Shown piece by piece: positions 59,982 to 64,000 of a stretch of 64,000 bases of DNA (positions are counted from its first letter, which is position 1; each line of letters begins with the position of its first letter). A program made the position numbers and the translations under genes. This stretch comes from JAMIFN01 sp964544605. Its GTDB lineage: Bacteria > Pseudomonadota > Gammaproteobacteria > Burkholderiales > Burkholderiaceae_C. The notes under the pieces are model-generated. The model made no database searches and had not been told where the DNA came from. It saw only the letters and a list, made by a program, of their open reading frames with translations. Location: the NCBI GenBank assembly GCA_964544605.1, contig CAZJBX010000002.1, positions 52,589 to 116,588 of the forward strand, in the 5' to 3' direction.

Positions 59982-60928
59982 ATAATGGAGTATTGAGTCT
60001 TGTTTTGCCTGTTTATAATGAGCAAAACCATATCGCAAGCAGCATTCAAACCGTGCAGGGTATTTTGCAAAAGGCCAGTATTGTACATGAGTTTGTGCTG
60101 GTCGATGATGGCTCACGCGATGGCACTTGGGCCGAATTGAGTCGCTTGGCCGAGCACTTACCCGAAGTGAAGGCGCTGAAGCTGTCTCGTAATTTTGGCA
60201 AAGAGGCGGCCATTTGCGCGGGCTTGGAATATGCGCTAGGCGATGCGGTGCTGGTAATGGACTCTGATTTGCAGCACCCGCCTGAGCTGATTCCACACAT
60301 GTGGCAAAAACTGCATGAAGGCTACGATGTGGTGGAGGGCGTGAAGGCGGATCGGGGCCATGAGAGCCGCTTCTACAAGCTGGGCGCCAAGGCTTTTTAC
60401 AGCAGTTTTTTGCGCTTGACGGGCTTTGATTTGCGCAATGCCTCAGACTTCAAAATGATGAACCGCAAGGCTCTGGATGCTTGGCTGCGCCTGCGTGAGC
60501 GGGATACCTTTTTTCGTGGCATGTCGGCTTGGGTGGGCTTCAATCGTTACCCCATGCCCTTTGTGGTGGCCAATCGGGTCGAGGGCGTGAGCAAGTGGTC
60601 GCCTGTGAAGTTATCGCGCCTGTTTGTGTCGGCGATTTCGGCTTTCTCATCGTTGCCTTTGCAGTTCATCACACTGCTTGGCGGCCTGTTTTTTGTGGGT
60701 TCTTTGCTGCTGGCGCTGTGGACTTTGTATATGAAATTGGCGGGTACAGCGTTAAGTGGCTTCACCACCGTGATTTTGCTGCAATTGATTATTGGCAGTG
60801 CCATCATGTTCGGGCTGGGCACCATCGGTATTTATCTGGCGCGGATTTACGACGAAATCAAGGCCCGCCCCCGTTATTTGATTGAGACTGTGGCGGCGCA
60901 GTCTCCCGTTCAACCCCCTTCTTTATAG
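59978..60928 (+). CDS. gtrB: GT2 family glycosyltransferase (GtrB/ArnC type)
   Basis: 316 residues. GT-A domain: LSLVLPVYNEQNHIASSI, VLVDDGSRDGTW, LSRNFGKEAAICAGLEYA, and the metal-binding VMDSDLQHPPELI; acceptor part DFKMMNRKALDAWLRL. Two C-terminal transmembrane helices at about 225-290, as in GtrB-like enzymes that attach a sugar to undecaprenyl phosphate. Partner of GtrA and the upstream membrane transferase. Confidence 0.92.
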   Translation: MNNGVLSLVLPVYNEQNHIASSIQTVQGILQKASIVHEFVLVDDGSRDGTWAELSRLAEHLPEVKALKLSRNFGKEAAICAGLEYALGDAVLVMDSDLQHPPELIPHMWQKLHEGYDVVEGVKADRGHESRFYKLGAKAFYSSFLRLTGFDLRNASDFKMMNRKALDAWLRLRERDTFFRGMSAWVGFNRYPMPFVVANRVEGVSKWSPVKLSRLFVSAISAFSSLPLQFITLLGGLFFVGSLLLALWTLYMKLAGTALSGFTTVILLQLIIGSAIMFGLGTIGIYLARIYDEIKARPRYLIETVAAQSPVQPPSL

Positions 60929-60937
60929 GAAGTTGCT

Positions 60938-61591
60938 ATGAAAATCTCACATCTTTTTGCACTTGTTTCTGGTTGGGCCGTGGGCAGTGTTTGCGCCCAA
61001 GCCTTGCCTTTGCCGGGGCAGGCAGCGCCTGCGGCGAAGAAGCCTGCTGCTGTGGCGGCTTTGCCGCAGGGCAATGGCCAGTGGCAACTCTTGGGCGATG
61101 GTGCGACGGTGTTGTCGCCCGATGGCCGTTTGCAGTGGATGCGTTGCAGTATGGGGCAGGACTTCCGCGATGGACAATGCCAGGGCCAAGCCAAGGGCAT
61201 GGATCAACGGGATGCCAGCAATGAAATCAAGCGCATGAATTTTTCAGGTGGCTTTGCGGCGCAAAAAGATTGGCGCTTGCCGCAAGCGCATGAATTGCAG
61301 TCTTTGGTGTTTTGTGAAAAAGGCTTTCGTGAGCGCAAGCAAAGCGTGAGTGTGGCGGGCCAAGCACCTTGGGCTTTGCCTGAGGCGTGTGCGGGCGAGA
61401 ATTTTTTGCGCCCCACGATTGACCCGATTGTTTTCCCCAATTCGCCTGAAGGCTGGGTGTGGACGGATACAGCCGATGCGCATCGCGTCATCAATATGTG
61501 GGCCGTCAATTTTTCTAGTGGCGCACCTGCGGCCGTGGGCCGCCACGCCAAGCATGTGACGGTGCGCGCTGTGCGCCAAGTGCGCCCCTAA
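60938..61591 (+). CDS. Secreted DUF1566 domain protein
   Basis: 217 residues with a signal peptide (KISHLFALVSGWAVGSVCAQA). A DUF1566 (Lcl C-terminal) domain runs from about 55: LSPDGRLQWMRCSMGQDF, DWRLPQAHELQSLVFCE, WTDTADAHRVINMWAVNFSSG and VRAVRQV. Six Cys residues in the mature part could form disulphides. Role unknown; such domains occur in surface or periplasmic proteins. It follows the glycosylation cassette by nine bases, so it may be part of the operon or its glycosylation target, which is speculation. Confidence 0.85.
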   Translation: MKISHLFALVSGWAVGSVCAQALPLPGQAAPAAKKPAAVAALPQGNGQWQLLGDGATVLSPDGRLQWMRCSMGQDFRDGQCQGQAKGMDQRDASNEIKRMNFSGGFAAQKDWRLPQAHELQSLVFCEKGFRERKQSVSVAGQAPWALPEACAGENFLRPTIDPIVFPNSPEGWVWTDTADAHRVINMWAVNFSSGAPAAVGRHAKHVTVRAVRQVRP

Positions 61592-61642
61592 TGCGGCGCT
61601 CATGTTGTTTTAAGCCCTATTAAAGCCAAGTAAAGGGCAGAC

Positions 61643-62662
61643 ATGGCGACGGTTTTGCTTTTGGGCACAGGCGGCACGATTGCCGGTTGGGCCGCCGCGC
61701 CTGAGGCGCAGCAGCACTACCAAGCAGGGGCTTTGGCGGGGGCGGCTTTGCTGGCGAGCTTGCCAGCGGGCTATACGCCGCCCTTGCCCGTGCAGGTGGA
61801 AGACTTCGCCCGCATCAACAGCAAAGATGCCGATGCCCGCTTTTGGTGGCGTTTGTATGCCCGCTTGCAGGCGGCTTTGGCCGATGAGGCGGTGGCGGGT
61901 GTGGTCATCACCCACGGCACAGATACGCTGGAAGAAACAGCGTTTTTCCTCAGCGAATTATTGCCGCAGCCACCCAAGCCCGTGCTGCTGGTGAGTGCCA
62001 TGCGCCCAGCCAGCCACCCTGAGGCCGATGGGCCGCAGAATTTGGCCGATGCTTTGAGCTTGGCGGCCCAGCCCGCTTGCGCCGCTTACGGCGTTTTGGC
62101 GACAGCGGCGGGACAGGTTTGGCCTGCCGCACAATTGCAAAAATGGCATGGCACAGCGCCGTTGGCCTTTGTGGCCCGCAGCCGCATGGCCGCTGCCTTG
62201 TGCTGCCCCCAAGAGGCGCGTTTGGCGGCGCTGGGGCAGGCTGTGTCTGCATGGCCCGCAGCCCAGCCTGTTGAAGTGGCATTTTGGCAACCCAGTACGG
62301 CGCAATGTGCGCAACTGGGCGCGGCTGCCCATGCGCCTTGGGTGGAAATCATCAGCAGCCATGCCGCCGCCAATGGCCGCAGCGTGCAGGCTTTGCTGGC
62401 CTATAGCGCCGCCTTGCCTGCGGCGCAAAAATTGCGGGCCGTGGTGCTGGCGGGCACGGGTTGCGGCACCATCCACACCGATCTGGATGCCGCTTTGCAG
62501 CAGGCATTGGCCCAAGGCGTGGTGGTGTATCGCAGCAGCCAGTGCTTGGGCGATGCGCTGCCGCCGCCTGAAGATGTTTATTCGTGCTGGCCCGAACTCA
62601 GCCCCAAGCAAAGCCGTGTGCGTGCCATGTTGCGGCTTTGGCAAGCGGATGCTGCGGCATGA
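61643..62662 (+). CDS. L-asparaginase (type II-like fold), no signal peptide
   Basis: 339 residues. Catalytic Thr in LLLGTGGTIAG, the second Thr-Asp pair in ITHGTDTLEET, then SAMRPASHPEADGPQNL and a Lys in the LQKWHGTAPLAF stretch at the position of the essential Lys. Hydrolyses asparagine to aspartate and ammonia. It lacks a signal peptide, so it should be cytoplasmic despite the sequence type. Overlaps the next gene by ATGA. Confidence 0.93.
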   Translation: MATVLLLGTGGTIAGWAAAPEAQQHYQAGALAGAALLASLPAGYTPPLPVQVEDFARINSKDADARFWWRLYARLQAALADEAVAGVVITHGTDTLEETAFFLSELLPQPPKPVLLVSAMRPASHPEADGPQNLADALSLAAQPACAAYGVLATAAGQVWPAAQLQKWHGTAPLAFVARSRMAAALCCPQEARLAALGQAVSAWPAAQPVEVAFWQPSTAQCAQLGAAAHAPWVEIISSHAAANGRSVQALLAYSAALPAAQKLRAVVLAGTGCGTIHTDLDAALQQALAQGVVVYRSSQCLGDALPPPEDVYSCWPELSPKQSRVRAMLRLWQADAAA

Positions 62663-62940
62663 GCGCCGATCATGGAGCTACCGATATGCATTGCCGCGCA
62701 GGGTGTGCCGCCTGCTGCATTGCGCCATCCATCAGCAGCCCCATACCGGGTATGCCGCAGGGCAAGCCAGCGGGTGTGCCCTGTGTGCAGCTCGATGAAA
62801 ACGGCTTGTGCCGCATTTTTGGCCAGCCCAGTCGCCCAGCGGTGTGCGGCGCTTTGCGGCCCAGCCTGAGCATGTGCGGCCATAGCCGCGCCGAGGCCAT
62901 GGCCTATTTGTCTGATTTAGAGCAGCAAACCCAGCCGTGA
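62659..62940 (+). CDS. YkgJ-family cysteine-cluster protein
   Basis: 93 residues from ATG 62659, coupled to the asparaginase stop. Cysteine pattern CRAGCAACC near the start, then GVPCVQLDENGLCRIFGQPSRPAVC and MCGHS, which is the YkgJ (zinc or iron-sulphur binding) layout. Function unknown. Confidence 0.9.
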   Translation: MSADHGATDMHCRAGCAACCIAPSISSPIPGMPQGKPAGVPCVQLDENGLCRIFGQPSRPAVCGALRPSLSMCGHSRAEAMAYLSDLEQQTQP

Positions 62941-62963
62941 GGCTTTTTCCCTTGCCCAAGCCC

Positions 62964-62969
62964 TATAAT
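62964..62969 (+). promoter_or_regulatory. Candidate -10 element of the cytochrome gene
   Basis: Perfect TATAAT 34 bases before the cytochrome start. The -35 region (GGCTTT at 17 bases) is weak. Confidence 0.45.
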
Positions 62970-63003
62970 CAGCAGGATAAGTTTTTTTACCGACTTCTGT
63001 CTT

Positions 63004-63549
63004 ATGAGCACTTCTAGCAATTCATCTAAAGGTTTTGGTTTTTCTTCAGTTCTGCTGTTTGCATTGACCCTAATCATCATTTTTGTTGCGGTTTACCTGA
63101 TGCCCAACGGCTTTAGCAACCAAGGCAAAGACAACTGGAAGGGCACTTCTGGCCTGACCCAGAGCGACAAAGAGTTCGGTACTTTGATGAACATCCAAAA
63201 AGTGGGCCGTGTTGAAATCAAAGAGGCCCGTACTGAGCTGCGCACAGGCGAGGAAGTCTTTAGCCTGCAATGCGCCAGTTGCCACAAAGACGGCTTGGTG
63301 GGGGCGCCCAAATTCAGCATAGCCAGCGAATGGGCAGCCCGCATTCCTGCGGGTTATGAGGCCCTGCTCAATTCCGCCCTGCACGGCAAAGGCCAAATGG
63401 GTGCGCAAGGCGGCGGTGCTTTTGAAGACATCGAAATTGGCCGCGCCGTAGTCTATATGGCCAATGCAGGTGGTGCCAATTTTGACGAACCCCAGCCTGA
63501 AAAAGCCGAAGGCGATGAGGCTGCTGCCGAGGGCGAAGGCGCGGCTTAA
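63004..63549 (+). CDS. Membrane-anchored cytochrome c5-type protein
   Basis: 181 residues. A membrane helix at about 15-33 anchors it in the inner membrane. A single class-I heme domain follows: CXXCH motif CASCH near residue 96, and axial Met in the GKGQMGAQGGGAFEDIEIGRAVVYM stretch. The tail is acidic (EKAEGDEAAAEGEG). It should carry electrons in the periplasm between respiratory complexes. Followed by a terminator. Confidence 0.93.
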   Translation: MSTSSNSSKGFGFSSVLLFALTLIIIFVAVYLMPNGFSNQGKDNWKGTSGLTQSDKEFGTLMNIQKVGRVEIKEARTELRTGEEVFSLQCASCHKDGLVGAPKFSIASEWAARIPAGYEALLNSALHGKGQMGAQGGGAFEDIEIGRAVVYMANAGGANFDEPQPEKAEGDEAAAEGEGAA

Positions 63550-63583
63550 ACTCAGCCTCTGTTGCCTTTGGCTGTACAAAGAG

Positions 63584-63612
63584 AACCCTGCTGCCATCAG
63601 TAGGGTTTTTTG
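63584..63612 (+). terminator. Terminator after the cytochrome gene
   Basis: Stem AACCCT with AGGGTT plus inner CTG/CAG pairing, followed by TTTTT. Confidence 0.85.
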
Positions 63613-63642
63613 TGGGTCGGAATCAAGCTCAGACCCCTAAAC

Positions 63643-63789
63643 TTCCCCTCCTCTGGTGGGGCGACAGGCGCAGCCTGACGGGGTGGTTCAACCCACAGCG
63701 GCCTGTGGCCTTCCCCATAACGGAATTTGGCAGACCGCATTTGTAGGGGCGTTGCATGCAACGCCCCTACGACCGCTAGCCCACCACCC
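63643..63789. repeat. Intergenic repeat unit, copy 1
   Basis: 147 bases that recur at 63854-64000 (offset 211) with only a few differences. The unit ends in a perfect 28-bp palindrome at 63743-63770 (GTAGGGGCGTTGCA and its complement) and a conserved flank. No coding frame is credible; it looks like a mobile intergenic element of the MITE or REP kind. From 63790 to 63853 is a spacer with a CCTCC/GGAGG hairpin; no gene. Confidence 0.8.
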
Positions 63790-63853
63790 CGCCCTAGCGG
63801 GCACCCCTCCGAGGGAGGGGAAGAAAGCCCTTTCTTCATTTGAGGCCGCCCAA

Positions 63854-64000
63854 TTCCCCTCCTGTGGAGGGGCGACAGGCGCAGCCTGACGGGGTGGTTA
63901 AACCTATCAGGGCCTGTGGCCTTCCCCATAGCGGAATTTGGCAGACCGCATTTGTAGGGGCGTTGCATGCAACGCCCCTACGACCGCTAGCCCACCACCC
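63854..64000. repeat. Intergenic repeat unit, copy 2 (runs to window end)
   Basis: Second copy of the 63643-63789 unit, cut by the end of the window. It contains the same 28-bp palindrome at 63954-63981, identical in both copies, while the bases around 63901-63912 differ. More copies may follow outside the window. Confidence 0.8.

Overview
The window is a gene-dense, moderately high-GC segment of a bacterial chromosome. Gene content and protein style (SWIB/MDM2 protein, DUF1415, DUF47 plus Pit, BamC next to DapA, TolB-Pal after PrmB, TamAB, short DksA-like protein, membrane-anchored cytochrome c5) point to a betaproteobacterium, most likely Burkholderiales near Comamonadaceae. This is inference from family resemblance; no search was run. 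I see no rRNA, tRNA, CRISPR array, integrase or transposase.

Layout. 1-7741: the purH 3' end, a CobQ-like protein, a Pit phosphate transporter with its DUF47 partner, a CarA-like protein, a SWIB protein and RlmD. 7745-12440: an M50 protease whose 3' end is duplicated on both sides of a visibly AT-rich three-gene glycosyltransferase island (8423-11169), then a BaiN/YhiN-type flavoprotein. 12537-18399: ribosomal genes (rpsI-rplM, rpmG-rpmB) around two tandem P450 genes, a DksA-like gene and tsaD. 18610-22598: a minus-strand run of envelope genes (parvulin, BolA, YciB, HxlR regulator, NlpC/P60, TolR, TolQ). 22731-27275: a seven-gene minus-strand operon that looks like a small-GTPase/roadblock signalling module with an Aer-type PAS protein, a PhnD-like protein without signal peptide, a degenerate receiver-like protein and two proteins I cannot name. 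27500-33207: a SprT-like protein, two tandem acetyl-CoA synthetase genes with a vestigial third tail between them, and DUF1415. 33341-37712: nadB and a carboxy(nor)spermidine pair. 37828-42421: msbA, MBL hydrolase, bamC, dapA. 42575-48324: methylmalonyl-CoA mutase, rpmI-rplT, nusB, yejE-yejB. 48423-57408: tamA-tamB-prmB and tolB-pal. 57628-60928: a second lipid-linked glycosylation cassette. The rest holds a DUF1566 protein, asparaginase, a cysteine-cluster protein, cytochrome c and a duplicated palindromic repeat.

Most notable points. (1) Both class-I glutamine amidotransferase proteins present, CobQ-like and CarA-like, lack the catalytic Cys and His while the rest of each protein is intact. 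(2) The 22731-27275 operon combines all parts of a sensor/GTPase switch and lies immediately upstream of tolQR. (3) The AT-rich glycosyltransferase island carries a perfect 20-bp direct repeat at its ends that preserves the reading frame end of the M50 protease gene. (4) Acetyl-CoA synthetase shows duplication with a third relic tail and an 11-bp-stem palindrome.
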